Of a stretch of 64,000 nucleotides of DNA, positions 9,474 through 18,264 are shown one piece after another (the first letter of the stretch is position 1; each line of letters starts with the position of its first letter). This DNA comes from Achromobacter pestifer (lineage in GTDB: Bacteria; Pseudomonadota; Gammaproteobacteria; Burkholderiales; Burkholderiaceae_B): contig NZ_CP053985.1 of NCBI RefSeq assembly GCF_013267355.1, positions 682,001 through 746,000 of the forward strand. Reading direction: 5' to 3'. Under the pieces are notes generated by a model. That model worked only from the letters and a program-made list of their open reading frames with translations. It was not told the origin of the DNA and did no database searches. The position numbers and the translations under genes were made by a program.

Positions 9474-10952
9474 TTATTCCTCGTCGAACCAATGGGCGCG
9501 GGCACGCATGATGAGATCGCTGGCTTCCTGTTCGGTCAGGCCGGCGATTTCCGCCAGCTCGTCCGTCGCCAGTTCGGCCAGATCATCACGCGTATGCACT
9601 TGGCGCTCGGCCAGCTTCGCAGCCAGCTCGGGCGTCATGCCTTCGAGTTCGAGCAAATCCTGCGCAGTCTCAAGGCGCTCTTCCTGGGCGATTGCCTCGG
9701 TCAGCAGCGCATTGCGGGCACGGGCGCGCAACTCATTAATGGTGTCTTCGTCAAAAGCCTCGATTTCCAGCAGTTCCTGCATGGGCACGTAGGCGATTTC
9801 CTCGATACCGGTAAAACCTTCGTCGATCAGGATGTCAGCGACTTCCTCGTCGACGTCCAGCTTGCTCATGAACGTGGCGCGCAGGCCCGAACGCTCGACT
9901 TCCTGGCGGTTCAGGCTTTCTTCCGGCGTCATGATGTTGATCTGCCAGCCGGTCAGCTCGGAAGCCAGGCGCACGTTCTGACCCTTGGCGCCGATGGCCT
10001 TGGGCAGGTTTTCCTCGTCCACCACGACATCCATCGCGTGCTTGTCTTCATCAACGACGATGGACTCGACGTTGGCCGGCGCCAGGGCGCCGATGACAAA
10101 CTGCGCGGGGTCTTCCGACCACAGCACAATATCGACCTGCTCGCCGCCCAGCTCGTTGCGCACGGCGGTAACGCGCGAACCGCGCATACCCACGCAGGTG
10201 CCGATCGGGTCGATGCGCTTATCGTATGCCACCACGGCGATCTTCGCACGCACGCCGGCGTCGCGGGCTGCGGCTTTGATCTCCAGCAGGCCCTGCTCGA
10301 TTTCGGGAACTTCGTTCTCGAACAGCTGGCGGATGAATTCCGGCGCGGTGCGCGACAGGATCACCTGCTGGCCGCGCGCGGCGTGGTCTACACGCAACAC
10401 AAAAGCGCGGACGCGGTCAGCCACCCGGAGGTTTTCCTTCGGGATCATTTCGGAGCGCGGCAGGCGCGCTTCGATCTTGCCGGTTTCGACGATGGCGTCG
10501 CCCTTGTCCATGCGCTTGATCGTGCCGGACACGATGCTTTCGCCACGGTCCAGGAAGTCATTAAGCACCTGCTCGCGTTCGGCGTCGCGGATCTTCTGCA
10601 GAATGGCCTGCTTGGCGGCCTGCGCGCCGATGCGGCCGAACTCGATGGGTTCGAGCGGCTCTTCGATGTACTCGCCTTCCTTGATGCCGGGAACGATTTC
10701 CAGCGCGTCCGACAGCATTTCCTGCTTGTCGGGCTCTTGCAGGCCTGCCTCATCGGGCACGACCAGCCAGCGGCGGAAGCCTTCGTGATCGCCCGTGTCC
10801 CTATCGATGGCGACACGGATGTCCGCATCGTCCTTGAAGCGCTTTTTCATCGCCGAGGCCAGCGCGCTTTCCAGCGCCCCGAACACGACGTCGCGCGTGA
10901 CGTTCTTTTCACGCGCCAAGGCATCGACCAACAGAAGAATTTCGCGACTCAT
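9474..10952 (-). CDS. nusA: Transcription termination/antitermination factor NusA
   Basis: A 492-residue NusA of normal length. It shows the N-terminal RNAP-binding domain ([18 protein letters not shown]), the S1 domain (around residues 135-200, [19 protein letters not shown]), the KH pair with the [20 protein letters not shown] motif and the [20 protein letters not shown] motif, and two C-terminal helix-hairpin-helix (AR) repeats from about 355 onward. NusA modulates pausing, termination and rRNA antitermination. Its start overlaps the rimP stop by four bases (ATGA), implying coupled translation. NusA is known in enterobacteria to autoregulate this operon. Confidence 0.97.
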   Translation of the reverse strand: MSREILLLVDALAREKNVTRDVVFGALESALASAMKKRFKDDADIRVAIDRDTGDHEGFRRWLVVPDEAGLQEPDKQEMLSDALEIVPGIKEGEYIEEPLEPIEFGRIGAQAAKQAILQKIRDAEREQVLNDFLDRGESIVSGTIKRMDKGDAIVETGKIEARLPRSEMIPKENLRVADRVRAFVLRVDHAARGQQVILSRTAPEFIRQLFENEVPEIEQGLLEIKAAARDAGVRAKIAVVAYDKRIDPIGTCVGMRGSRVTAVRNELGGEQVDIVLWSEDPAQFVIGALAPANVESIVVDEDKHAMDVVVDEENLPKAIGAKGQNVRLASELTGWQINIMTPEESLNRQEVERSGLRATFMSKLDVDEEVADILIDEGFTGIEEIAYVPMQELLEIEAFDEDTINELRARARNALLTEAIAQEERLETAQDLLELEGMTPELAAKLAERQVHTRDDLAELATDELAEIAGLTEQEASDLIMRARAHWFDEE

Positions 10953-11452
10953 CGCTTTTTGCCCTTGAAATCCAGAACGGGATCCAGTTTTGCACGTTCG
11001 ATATCGTCGATCGTGAAATTCAATACCTGGACTTCGTTCTTTTTTGCCTCAAATTCGAGACCGAACACGGTCTGTTGCACCCCAGCAGCCGCGTCGGAGG
11101 CTGCGGCGTCGTCTTCGGGCAAAGTCAATATGCCGGCAAAGACCTTACGGCCGTCCAATGCCTCGCGCAGCTTGATTTCGATGCGCTCGCCTGCGAAACG
11201 GCGGAATTCAGCCTCGTTGCGCAGCGGGCGGTCTACGCCCGGCGAACCGACTTCCATCCGCTTGTAGTCGACATTTTCGACTTCGAACACCCGCGACAAC
11301 TGGCGGGACACCTGCTCACAGTCTTCGATGCGCACACCGCCGACCCGATCGATCGTGACGCGCAAAAGGCCCAGGGCGGCACGCTCGACGTCCACGAGTT
11401 CGACGTCCATGCCGGCCAGAGCCTCTTTGGTCAATGCGAATAAATCAGCCAT
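10949..11452 (-). CDS. rimP: Ribosome maturation factor RimP
   Basis: RimP assists 30S assembly. From ATG 11452 the product is 167 residues and starts [20 protein letters not shown], the usual N-terminus, followed by the [20 protein letters not shown] segment typical of the family. The frame stays open to a GTG at 11497, but that would add 15 residues encoded by a hairpin, so the ATG is preferred. The ribosome-binding region is unusual: the eight-base T-run of a terminator-like hairpin sits only about six bases from the ATG, leaving GAG as the only Shine-Dalgarno-like sequence. It is the first gene of the rimP-nusA-infB operon. Confidence 0.93.
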   Translation of the reverse strand: MADLFALTKEALAGMDVELVDVERAALGLLRVTIDRVGGVRIEDCEQVSRQLSRVFEVENVDYKRMEVGSPGVDRPLRNEAEFRRFAGERIEIKLREALDGRKVFAGILTLPEDDAAASDAAAGVQQTVFGLEFEAKKNEVQVLNFTIDDIERAKLDPVLDFKGKKR

Positions 11453-11458
11453 ATACTC

Positions 11459-11486
11459 AAAAAAAATGGGCTGTACGCCCAGCCCA
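11459..11486 (-). terminator. Intrinsic-terminator-like hairpin in the rimP leader (possible attenuator)
   Basis: Read on the minus strand, a perfect seven-base-pair stem (TGGGCTG / CAGCCCA) with a six-base loop is followed directly by eight Ts, and the rimP ATG lies six bases further on. This is the canonical layout of a Rho-independent terminator but is placed upstream of the operon it would silence. It may be the terminator of an upstream transcript or a regulated attenuator for rimP-nusA-infB. Confidence 0.65.
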
Positions 11487-11861
11487 CCGTATTGCACAGA
11501 GCCCAGCCGCCACCCTACTGCACGTAAGGAGCAATGCTGGGCAGTGCCCTATATTGCGACCTAAATTTGGCTTGCGCCGCCCAGGCCATTCTTGACCCGC
11601 CGCCCCAACCCGCAATCCGGGCCAGGCGACACCAGGCGCAAAGTCCGATGCAAACTGCCAGGCTGTCGCCGTCATTCCCTGTATTTGCGTGCTGTATTTG
11701 CCTGCATTTTCCTTGCAGGCACGCAAAAGGCAACGACACGAAGCCATGAAAACCAGTGATTTTACCAGATAAACTGGAAAAACGCCTGATTCGTCACGGG
11801 CTTACGTTTATGCGGGACATATCCCACGCGGCGGCGCTGCCAGCGCGCCGCCCGGAGACCC
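11487..11861. other. Intergenic region rluB-rimP
   Basis: These 375 bp separate the rluB stop from the rimP leader hairpin and contain no convincing gene. Near 11750-11785 there is a small CCAG...CTGG inverted repeat followed on the minus strand by a short T/A stretch that may end the scpB-rluB transcript. The promoter for rimP must lie between about 11500 and 11740; an AATATAGG sequence near 11550 on the minus strand is a weak -10 candidate without a good -35. Confidence 0.4.
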
Positions 11862-13700
11862 TCAACGACCCTGACGGCCGCGCCCGCCCATCACGCCCAG
11901 ACGGGATTCGTGAGCCGATGCGCCGCGCGGCTGCCAGTCATCGCCGCGAGGAGCCGATGAGGCACTGCGGGGCGCGCGCGGCTTGCCGCCAGCGCCCGGT
12001 CCCTTATTGCCGGAGCCGCCCGATTTATTGCCGGAGCCGCCCGATTTGTTGCCACCACGGCCGCCGCCAGCGCCCGCGCCAGCGCCCGCACCCGCCGGCT
12101 TGCCGCCGCGACCGCTGCCGCCGCGCGCACCGGCAGGCTTGCCGCCGGCCGGCCGACGGCCGCCAGCCGGCGCCTCCGCCGTGTTGCCGATGCCGGCCTC
12201 GACCGACGCGGCATTGCCAGGTTGATCACCCGCCGCAGCCGCGCGCGGACCGCGCGGCTTGCCGCCGGATTTGCCACCAGGCTTGCCGCCCTGCTTGTTG
12301 CCAGGCTTGGCGCCGCCCGCTGCGGCACGGCCGCCTACGGGCTTGCCGACCTTGCGGTTGCCGCCTGCGCTCTCTCCCGACAAGGGATGCCCGTTGGCAT
12401 AACCGCCGGCAATCATCAAGCCCGTGCCGAAAGGATCCGAGGGACACGCAGCCGCCTGACCCGCGCTGCCCAAGCGACCGCCTTGCAGCTTGCCGCGGCG
12501 GCCGATGCGGGCGCCATTCATGCCGTTGCGATCCATGGTGCCAAAGCCCGGGGGCAGCGCACTGTCATGCGACTGCGGCTGCTTGGAGCGGCGGCGGTTG
12601 GCGCCGGATTCGTCATCGTCGCGCACCAGGCCCAGCTGGACCATCAGGGCCGTAACCAGGGAGGAATCCAGTTCCTCCCAACGGCCGCGGCGCAGCGTGC
12701 GCGGCAGGACCACATCGCCGAAACGGGTGCGGATCAGCCGGCTGACCGTGACACCCACGGCCTCGAACATGCGACGGACTTCGCGGTTGCGGCCTTCCTG
12801 CAGGGTGACCCGGTACCAACGGTTGCTGCCGTCGCCGCCCAGATAGTCCAGCGCGCCGAAGGCGGCCATGCCGTCATCCAGCTGGATGCCGTCGACCAGC
12901 GACTGGCGCTGGGCCTCGTCCATCTCGCCCAGCACGCGAACCGCATACTCGCGCTCCGTGCCATAGCGCGGATGCATGATGCGGTTGGCCATGTCGCCGG
13001 ACGTCGTGAAGATCAGCAGACCTTCGGTGTTCAGGTCCAGACGGCCCACCGACAGCCACTTGCCCGTGCGCAGCTTGGGCAGGCGGGCGAAGACGCTTGC
13101 GCGGCCGCCCGGATCGTCGTGACTGACGATTTCGCCGGCAGGCTTGTGATACAGGATCACGCGCGGCGGCTTCTTCGTATTCACGCGCATGATGGGCTTG
13201 CCGTTGACGCGCACTTGGTCATTGGGCGCCACGCGCTGGCCGATATGGGCCGGCTCGCCGTTGACGGACACCCGGCCCGCGACGATCAGCTCTTCCATTT
13301 CGCGGCGCGAACCGATACCGGCATCCGCCAGCACCTTGTGCAGCTTGGGCATGACCGAATCGCTGTTCAGGTACTTGCCCAGTCGCTGCTCCATGCGGTC
13401 AGCGGTTTCCAGGTACGACAGCGCCTGCTCGGCTTCCTGCTCGGTGCCGCGCGATTCCTGCGGCTCGGCCTGCTCAGGAGCGGCAGCGGCCGCTGCCGGC
13501 TGGGCCTCGCCCGCCGGCGCCTGTTCGGCGGCGGCATCGCCGCGGCGGCGGCGGAACGGCGTTCTCAACTTGCGGCCCCGGCCGCGGGCGCCCGTCTCGC
13601 CTTCAGCCGCCGGCTCGCGCGCGGCGGATTCCGGCTGGCCGTTGGAAACGGCATCATCCGAACGGGGATTGTCGTCCTGCATTGCTGTATTCGTTGTCAC
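11862..13700 (-). CDS. rluB: 23S rRNA pseudouridine(2605) synthase RluB with long Gly/Lys-rich tail
   Basis: Order of domains: a disordered basic N-terminus (to about residue 105), an S4 RNA-binding domain ([20 protein letters not shown]), and the pseudouridine synthase core with [18 protein letters not shown] carrying the catalytic aspartate. A C-terminal tail of some 230 residues is made of Gly, Lys, Ala, Pro and Arg with GGKPGGK and GNKSGGS repeats. The best start is GTG 13700, eight bases after a GGAG; the frame is open to a TTG at 13721 that would overlap the scpB stop. RluB modifies U2605 of 23S rRNA. The tail probably binds RNA; its length is unusual beside E. coli RluB (about 290 residues). 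Confidence 0.9.
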   Translation of the reverse strand: MTTNTAMQDDNPRSDDAVSNGQPESAAREPAAEGETGARGRGRKLRTPFRRRRGDAAAEQAPAGEAQPAAAAAAPEQAEPQESRGTEQEAEQALSYLETADRMEQRLGKYLNSDSVMPKLHKVLADAGIGSRREMEELIVAGRVSVNGEPAHIGQRVAPNDQVRVNGKPIMRVNTKKPPRVILYHKPAGEIVSHDDPGGRASVFARLPKLRTGKWLSVGRLDLNTEGLLIFTTSGDMANRIMHPRYGTEREYAVRVLGEMDEAQRQSLVDGIQLDDGMAAFGALDYLGGDGSNRWYRVTLQEGRNREVRRMFEAVGVTVSRLIRTRFGDVVLPRTLRRGRWEELDSSLVTALMVQLGLVRDDDESGANRRRSKQPQSHDSALPPGFGTMDRNGMNGARIGRRGKLQGGRLGSAGQAAACPSDPFGTGLMIAGGYANGHPLSGESAGGNRKVGKPVGGRAAAGGAKPGNKQGGKPGGKSGGKPRGPRAAAAGDQPGNAASVEAGIGNTAEAPAGGRRPAGGKPAGARGGSGRGGKPAGAGAGAGAGGGRGGNKSGGSGNKSGGSGNKGPGAGGKPRAPRSASSAPRGDDWQPRGASAHESRLGVMGGRGRQGR

Positions 13701-13717
13701 TGGGACAGCTCCGAATT

Positions 13718-14914
13718 TCAAACTTGGGTGGGCCTGCCTGCGGCAGGCTCGTCATCATCTGGGGACGCCGGCTCACGATCAGCCTCTGGCCGCTCGAAGC
13801 CTGCCTCATCCGATTCCGGGGAGGCGGCATCCGGGCCAGGCCGAACAGGAGAGGCAAGACCGGAAGCGGGCTCATGCCCGGCGGCGTCAGGCGCCACGGT
13901 ATCGGTCTGGTCAATCGGGTCGGTCGGTTCCGCGTGTTTTGCGTTCTCGACGCTTTCCTTTGCAGCACCGGCTTCTGGGGCATCGGCGGCCATATCGGAA
14001 ATGTCGTTGTCAGCCGCGTCGTCGGGAAAACCGGACATGGCTGACTTATTGGACAAGCCTTCGGCTTGCTCCCGGACGGTGGATTCGTCGGCGGGATCCG
14101 CGCCTTCTTCTGTGCGCGAAAGCACGGATTCTACGCTATCGACGGGAGCTATGGGTACATCCTGTTCCGAAACAGACAATTCCGCAACCGGAATACTGGT
14201 TTCAGACGCTTCGTCCTCGCCCGCGGCAGACGCCGGTTCGCCTTCGGAACGAGCCACGGCTTCGCCGCCAGCCTCACTCTCGGCACTTGCTTCGCCTTCG
14301 GCGGGCGCATCGCCCTCGGCAACAGGCCCTTCCCCGCCCATCACCTGCTGCACTTCGCCGAGGTCCAGCCCGGCCAGCGCCGCGGCCGCCTGCGCGGATT
14401 CCAGCGCAGGCAGCTCGTCGAGCGCCCGCAGGCCCAGATCATCTAGAAACTGGCGCGTGGTGCCAAACAATGCCGGACGTCCCGGCGCGTCGCGGTGGCC
14501 GATAACCTCGATCCAGCCGCGGTCCTCGAGCGCCTTCACGATCTGGGAAGACACCGTAACGCCGCGGATGTCCTCGATGTCGCCCCGCGTCACCGGCTGG
14601 CGCCAGGCCACGATGGCCAGCGTCTCCATCACGGCGCGCGAATACTTGGGCGGCTTTTCCGGATTCAGGCGCTCAAGGTAGCGCTGCATGCGCGGGCGGC
14701 TCTGGAAGCGCCACCCGGTGGCCAGCTGCACCAGTTCCAGGCCGCCGTCGGCCCAATTGGCCTGCAGCGTTTCCAGCAGCGCGCGCAACGCGCTGTTGTC
14801 GAATTGTTCATCGTCCCCGAACAGCTTGCGCATATCGGACAGTTGCATCGGCTGCGCCGCGCAAAGCAGCGCGGTTTCCAACACGAGTATTGCCTCGCTA
14901 TCGTTCATCGACAT
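13718..14914 (-). CDS. scpB: Segregation and condensation protein B (ScpB) with acidic C-terminal extension
   Basis: ScpB works with ScpA and SMC in chromosome condensation. Residues about 5-185 form the two winged helices, with the family segments [40 protein letters not shown] and [16 protein letters not shown]. From about residue 195 to 398 the chain is low-complexity, rich in Glu, Ala, Ser, Asp and Pro and strongly acidic. Ordinary ScpB ends near 200 residues, so half of this protein is extension. It lies just upstream of rluB, the common scpB-rluB pairing. scpA is not in the window. Confidence 0.9.
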   Translation of the reverse strand: MSMNDSEAILVLETALLCAAQPMQLSDMRKLFGDDEQFDNSALRALLETLQANWADGGLELVQLATGWRFQSRPRMQRYLERLNPEKPPKYSRAVMETLAIVAWRQPVTRGDIEDIRGVTVSSQIVKALEDRGWIEVIGHRDAPGRPALFGTTRQFLDDLGLRALDELPALESAQAAAALAGLDLGEVQQVMGGEGPVAEGDAPAEGEASAESEAGGEAVARSEGEPASAAGEDEASETSIPVAELSVSEQDVPIAPVDSVESVLSRTEEGADPADESTVREQAEGLSNKSAMSGFPDDAADNDISDMAADAPEAGAAKESVENAKHAEPTDPIDQTDTVAPDAAGHEPASGLASPVRPGPDAASPESDEAGFERPEADREPASPDDDEPAAGRPTQV

Positions 14915-14935
14915 TCAAATTCAAAAAGGGCTAAC

Positions 14936-14964
14936 TTGCGCTAGGTTGAAAATAAGGCTACTAT
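14936..14964 (+). promoter_or_regulatory. Sigma-70 promoter for tRNA-fMet
   Basis: TTGCGC and TACTAT are separated by exactly 17 bp, placing the start about 7 bp downstream, just before the mature tRNA at 14977. Confidence 0.6.
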
Positions 14965-14976
14965 TCATTTCTCAGA

Positions 14977-15053
<77 letters not shown>

Positions 15054-15062
15054 AATTGATTC

Positions 15063-15090
15063 AGGCCTGGCGTACGCGCCGGGCCTTTTT
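15063..15090 (+). terminator. Intrinsic terminator of tRNA-fMet
   Basis: AGGCCTGGCG and CGCCGGGCCT form a ten-position stem with one mismatch around a TACG loop, followed by TTTTT, 10 bases after the CCA end. Confidence 0.8.
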
Positions 15091-15525
15091 CATTTGCGGC
15101 GCCGGAAAAAATCAACAAGCACGACAAACCCGCCAGCGCGCGCAGATCCAGCATGCCGGCGCGCGCACCCGCCGCCGGGCCGGCAGCCTCGGCGGCTCGC
15201 CAGCAACAGACAGCATGGGTTTGAGAAGTTCTCACTGGATTCCTGTGTTTACCGCCATGCGCCCCGGATATGCGTATCCCGGAGATGCGCCGAAACGACC
15301 GCGCCAATCGGAATTGGGCGGAATGCCTGCCGCGACCCGCACGGCAAACACTCAAGCAAATTCTGGAAAAGCCGGCAGAAATCGCCGGCCAGCCCGCAGA
15401 GCACGCCGGCAACCCGGCGCCGTCTTGCTGCGGCAATCGATATCAAGGACCTGATCATCGAGGCCCGGGTAGCGCGGACAGACCGCCGCAACCCACAAAC
15501 CCGATACGTTTCCCCTGGCGCACGC

Positions 15526-15642
15526 GAAAAACCGGTTCCGCGATGCCGCGACCCACTTGAGCCGCAACCACGATTCTTGGATGTTTTCTAAAACTACGCG
15601 CTGGCAGACATAAGCCTGCCGCGCCAAGCATGTTCAAGCAGT
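15526..15642 (-). ncRNA. Candidate small RNA (about 115 nt)
   Basis: From the promoter at 15649-15676 the predicted transcript would run left. It contains a strong hairpin at about 15598-15625 on the minus strand (GCGCGGCAG pairing with CTGCC-A-GCGC, one bulge). It ends at a GGT-CGCG/CGCG-ACC hairpin followed by GG and five Ts (15527-15553). There is no Shine-Dalgarno plus convincing ORF in it. I do not recognise a known RNA family. The terminator is only moderate, and no expression evidence is available, so this is an inference. Confidence 0.35.
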
Positions 15643-15648
15643 TGTTCC

Positions 15649-15676
15649 ATTATACCGCCATATACCCCACCCTCAA
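15649..15676 (-). promoter_or_regulatory. Sigma-70 promoter pointing into the gene-poor region
   Basis: On the minus strand TTGAGG is followed after 16 bp by a perfect TATAAT. It lies 30 bp beyond the end of the minus-strand LysR gene and points away from it toward a region without protein genes, which is why a small RNA is proposed. Confidence 0.5.
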
Positions 15677-15706
15677 GCCCGCGCAGCGCCCCAAGCAGCG
15701 CGAAAA

Positions 15707-16612
15707 CTACGCAACAGGCCGGTCCCACGGCGTGGATTCCAGGCGGCTCACCAGAAAATCCAGCATGGACCGCAGAATCAGGGGCATCTGGCGGCGCGAC
15801 ACATAGACACCGTAAATGCCCAGTTCCTGGGGCTTGCTTTGCGTCAGGATGGCCCGCAAGCGGCCCGATGCGATGTAGTCAGCCGCATAGTAGGTGGGCA
15901 GCATGGCAATGCCCGCGCCATCCAGCGCCGCGCGCGCCAGCACCGACACCTCGTTGGCGCTGATATTGCCGCTGACAGGCACATCCACCGGCTCGCCGTC
16001 GCGCTCGAAGCGCCACAGACTCTTGCCAAAATACGAATGGGTCAGGCAGTTGCGCAAGGACAGGTCCTCGATGCGAGCCGGCACGCCTTCGCGCTGCAGG
16101 TACTCGGGCGAGGCGCACACCACCGAACGGCAGACCGCCAGCTTGCGGGCAATGAGGTTGGGATCCAGGTCGTTGGTGATGCGCACGGCCAGGTCGACAC
16201 GCTCTTCCACCAGATTTACGGCGCGGTCCACCAGCATCAGATCCACCGAGGTGCCGGGATGCAGCTTGACGTAGTCGGTGATGGCGCTGGCCAGATGGCG
16301 GGAGCCGAACGACATGCTGGTGGTAATGCGCAGCAAGCCGCGCGGCGTGTCATCCGGGGTCGATACCGCATTGCGCAGGTCCCCCACCATGTCCAGCATC
16401 TGCCTGCAGCGCGGCAGCGTTTCGGCGCCGGCGGGCGTCAGGCTCAGGCGCCGCGTCGTGCGGTGCAGCAGGCGCACCCCCACCCACTGCTCCATTTCCG
16501 CGAGATAGCGCGACACCATGGCGCGCGACATGTCCAGATGAATCGCCGCCGCCGACAGGCTACCCCTGTCAGCGACTTCCACGAACACCTGCATGGCTTT
16601 CAAACGATCCAT
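15707..16612 (-). CDS. LysR-family transcriptional regulator
   Basis: A 301-residue LysR protein. The N-terminal winged HTH (MDRLKAMQVFVEVADRGSLS, then MSRAMVSRYLAEMEQWVGVR) begins at the usual position and is of the DsdC/CrgA-like subtype, with TRRLSLTPAG after the wing. The effector domain continues to residue 300. It is 107 bp from the end of the CobW-like gene at 16720 and on the same strand. No divergent target gene is present, so its regulon is not evident from context. Confidence 0.9.
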   Translation of the reverse strand: MDRLKAMQVFVEVADRGSLSAAAIHLDMSRAMVSRYLAEMEQWVGVRLLHRTTRRLSLTPAGAETLPRCRQMLDMVGDLRNAVSTPDDTPRGLLRITTSMSFGSRHLASAITDYVKLHPGTSVDLMLVDRAVNLVEERVDLAVRITNDLDPNLIARKLAVCRSVVCASPEYLQREGVPARIEDLSLRNCLTHSYFGKSLWRFERDGEPVDVPVSGNISANEVSVLARAALDGAGIAMLPTYYAADYIASGRLRAILTQSKPQELGIYGVYVSRRQMPLILRSMLDFLVSRLESTPWDRPVA

Positions 16613-16719
16613 GATTGTCTCGATTCTTGCACCAGACTGCTCCGGTTATACCGTATTTCGGTGCAACGCCGACATCAAAATCAAGACTCGCGCTTGATGG
16701 ATCAGCCAGACAGGGACAA

Positions 16720-17730
16720 TCAAGAGACGGGCTGTCCGAGCGCGGCGCCGACGGCGGCACGAACCTCGGCCACATCAAGCCCACGCAGGATGCAAACCAA
16801 TTGCGACACTCTATCGCCGTCTGGCCACTGATCGAGCGGCGTCACCGGATAGAGCTCGCCATGCACGCCATGCACCTCGCACGGCAGCGCCTCGCCCTCG
16901 AAGCACACCAGCCCCTTCATCCGCAGCAAGCCGGCCCCATAGCGCTCGAGGATCCGCGATACGCCAGCAAGGAACGCCGCGCGCCCGACAGGCGCAACCA
17001 AAGCCAGGGAGAAGCTGCCCACGCTGCCATGACCGGCCGCCCGCGGCTGCGCAAACGGCCGCAGCCAATTCGCCAAGGCGGCGCCATCGCGCCTGGCCCG
17101 CATATCGAGACCGGCGCGCAGCGCATCGGCCAGCGGCGCATCGGGCCATTGCACGCAACGCTGCGCGCCCGGATTGATGGCGGCGACCGCCCGCCCCAGG
17201 CGCTCCATGCGCGCGGCGTCCGACAGGTCCGGCTTGCTGAATACCACCACATCCGCCAAGGCCAGCTGGCGGGCCGCCTCGGGCTGCTTTTCCAACTGAT
17301 CCAGCCCGTTGCGCGCATCCGCCAGAACGATCGCGCCGCGGTACGCATAGCGCTCGGCCAGGAAGCGGTCGTGCTTGAGGGTGAACAGGATGGGCGCGGG
17401 ATCGGCCAGCCCGCTGGTTTCGATGAGCACGCGGCGAAAGGGCTTGATCTTGCGGCTGAGCGCCAGCATGAACAATTCGCGCAAGGCTTCGACCACCGCG
17501 CCGCTGACGACGCAGCACAGGCAGCCGCCCTCGACCAGGACGATGTTGTCACGCGCCTGGCGCACGAGGTGATGATCTACACCGACCTCACCGTACTCAT
17601 TGACGATGACGACCGCGTCAGCATACGCCGGATCCCGCAGCAGGCGATTGAGCAACGACGTCTTGCCGCTGCCCAGGAAACCGGAGATCACCGTCACGCC
17701 TATGCGCTTGTCGTCCCGCCTGTCGTCCAT
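16720..17730 (-). CDS. COG0523-family GTPase (CobW/ZNG1-like metal chaperone)
   Basis: A 336-residue G3E GTPase. Walker A GFLGSGKT is at residues 17-24, and the metal-binding CXCC motif (GCLCC) at 69-73 is the signature of COG0523 zinc/cobalt chaperones. SKPD is the NKXD-type guanine motif, and a CobW_C domain follows from about residue 220. ATG 17730 is chosen because the longer frame to 17766 would start inside the tRNA-Asn terminator; ATG 17739 is possible. Such proteins insert metal into client enzymes, often under zinc limitation. There is no cobalamin gene nearby, so a zinc role is more likely than a cobalamin one. Confidence 0.85.
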   Translation of the reverse strand: MDDRRDDKRIGVTVISGFLGSGKTSLLNRLLRDPAYADAVVIVNEYGEVGVDHHLVRQARDNIVLVEGGCLCCVVSGAVVEALRELFMLALSRKIKPFRRVLIETSGLADPAPILFTLKHDRFLAERYAYRGAIVLADARNGLDQLEKQPEAARQLALADVVVFSKPDLSDAARMERLGRAVAAINPGAQRCVQWPDAPLADALRAGLDMRARRDGAALANWLRPFAQPRAAGHGSVGSFSLALVAPVGRAAFLAGVSRILERYGAGLLRMKGLVCFEGEALPCEVHGVHGELYPVTPLDQWPDGDRVSQLVCILRGLDVAEVRAAVGAALGQPVS

Positions 17731-17754
17731 GCCCGCCATTCCGATGCAGAAAAC

Positions 17755-17786
17755 CAAAAGGGCCATTCACTTGCGTGAATGACCCT
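17755..17786 (-). terminator. Intrinsic terminator of tRNA-Asn
   Basis: On the minus strand a 12-pair stem (AGGGTCATTCAC / GTGAATGGCCCT, one G-U) closes a GCAA tetraloop and is followed by TTTT. It begins 9 bases after the tRNA 3' end. Confidence 0.85.
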
Positions 17787-17794
17787 GAATTCTT

Positions 17795-17870
17795 TGGCTC
17801 CCCGAGCTGGGCTCGAACCAGCGACCTGCGGATTAACAGTCCGTCGCTCTACCGACTGAGCTATCGGGGA
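17795..17870 (-). tRNA. tRNA-Asn (GTT)
   Basis: A 76-base cloverleaf starting TCCCCGA and ending TCGGGGAGCCA with encoded CCA. The anticodon loop CTGTTAA gives anticodon GTT. The D-arm (AGCTCAGTCGGTAGAGC) and T-arm (GGTTCGAGCCC) are canonical. Confidence 0.97.
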
Positions 17871-17886
17871 ACTGCTAAGAAACGAG

Positions 17887-17915
17887 ATTATGAACTAAAA
17901 ATTTGAACTGTGCAA
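17887..17915 (-). promoter_or_regulatory. Sigma-70 promoter for tRNA-Asn
   Basis: On the minus strand TTGCAC is followed after 17 bp by CATAAT. The start would lie about 10 bases before the mature tRNA. The spacer is AT-rich. Confidence 0.6.
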
Positions 17916-17950
17916 ATCGCTGAGTTTTTTGCCTGTTTTGCCTGCTTGGT

Positions 17951-17979
17951 TTCCCATCGCAAAAAAACTCTGATATGAT
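17951..17979 (+). promoter_or_regulatory. Candidate promoter for tRNA-Thr
   Basis: A good -10 (TATGAT, preceded by TG-A) lies 17 bp after a poor -35 (TTCCCA). It would give a leader of roughly 85 nt before the tRNA, with an inverted repeat (CGGTC...GGACCGG) near 17980-18027. The weak -35 makes it tentative. Confidence 0.4.
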
Positions 17980-18071
17980 CTCGGTCTTTCCAGATCGGAC
18001 CCTATAAATCAGGGCGACGGACCGGAAAAAAACAAAGATGTTTTGCTTGCAGTTCCGAAGCAAATGGTCTT

Positions 18072-18147
18072 GCCGGCATAGCTCAGTTGGTAGAGCAGCG
18101 CATTCGTAATGCGAAGGTCGTAGGTTCGACTCCTATTGCCGGCACCA
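18072..18147 (+). tRNA. tRNA-Thr (CGT)
   Basis: A 76-base cloverleaf starting GCCGGCA and ending TGCCGGCACCA. The anticodon loop TTCGTAA gives CGT, which reads ACG codons. D- and T-arms are canonical (GCTCAGTTGGTAGAGC; GGTTCGACTCC). Confidence 0.97.
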
Positions 18148-18153
18148 GATTCC

Positions 18154-18182
18154 AAAAAGCAGCCCTCTCGGGCTGCTTTTTT
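18154..18182 (+). terminator. Intrinsic terminator of tRNA-Thr
   Basis: AAAAAGCAGCCC and GGGCTGCTTTTT form a perfect stem around TCTC, with a T-run, six bases after the tRNA. Confidence 0.9.
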
Positions 18183-18264
18183 CATTTCCGCGCCAACCTT
18201 TACGCGGGAACTCCCGCCCGCCGCCGCGCGTCCAACCAGCTGGACCATCCTGGCGGACACGACC

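Larger units (their letters stand above)
15091..15706. other. Gene-poor region between tRNA-fMet and a LysR gene
   Basis: About 616 bp contain no reading frame that I would call a protein: the open frames present have Arg/Pro-rich translations typical of chance frames in GC-rich DNA. The right part (15526-15676) carries a near-consensus minus-strand promoter, a hairpin and a terminator-like hairpin, annotated separately as a candidate small RNA. In the rest I see nothing definite. Confidence 0.5.

Noticed and set aside
11983..12330. Short repeated GC-rich units that might look like a CRISPR or tandem array
   Set aside because: They are the coding repeats of the RluB Gly/Lys tail, irregular in length and without spacers.
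12222..14681. A plus-strand frame of 819 codons opposite rluB and scpB
   Set aside because: It exists because both tails on the minus strand are low-complexity and stop-free in antisense; no recognisable domain.
15094..15591. A 165-codon plus-strand frame after tRNA-fMet
   Set aside because: Arg/Pro-rich translation without a ribosome-binding site; a strong terminator precedes it and a minus-strand promoter runs against it.
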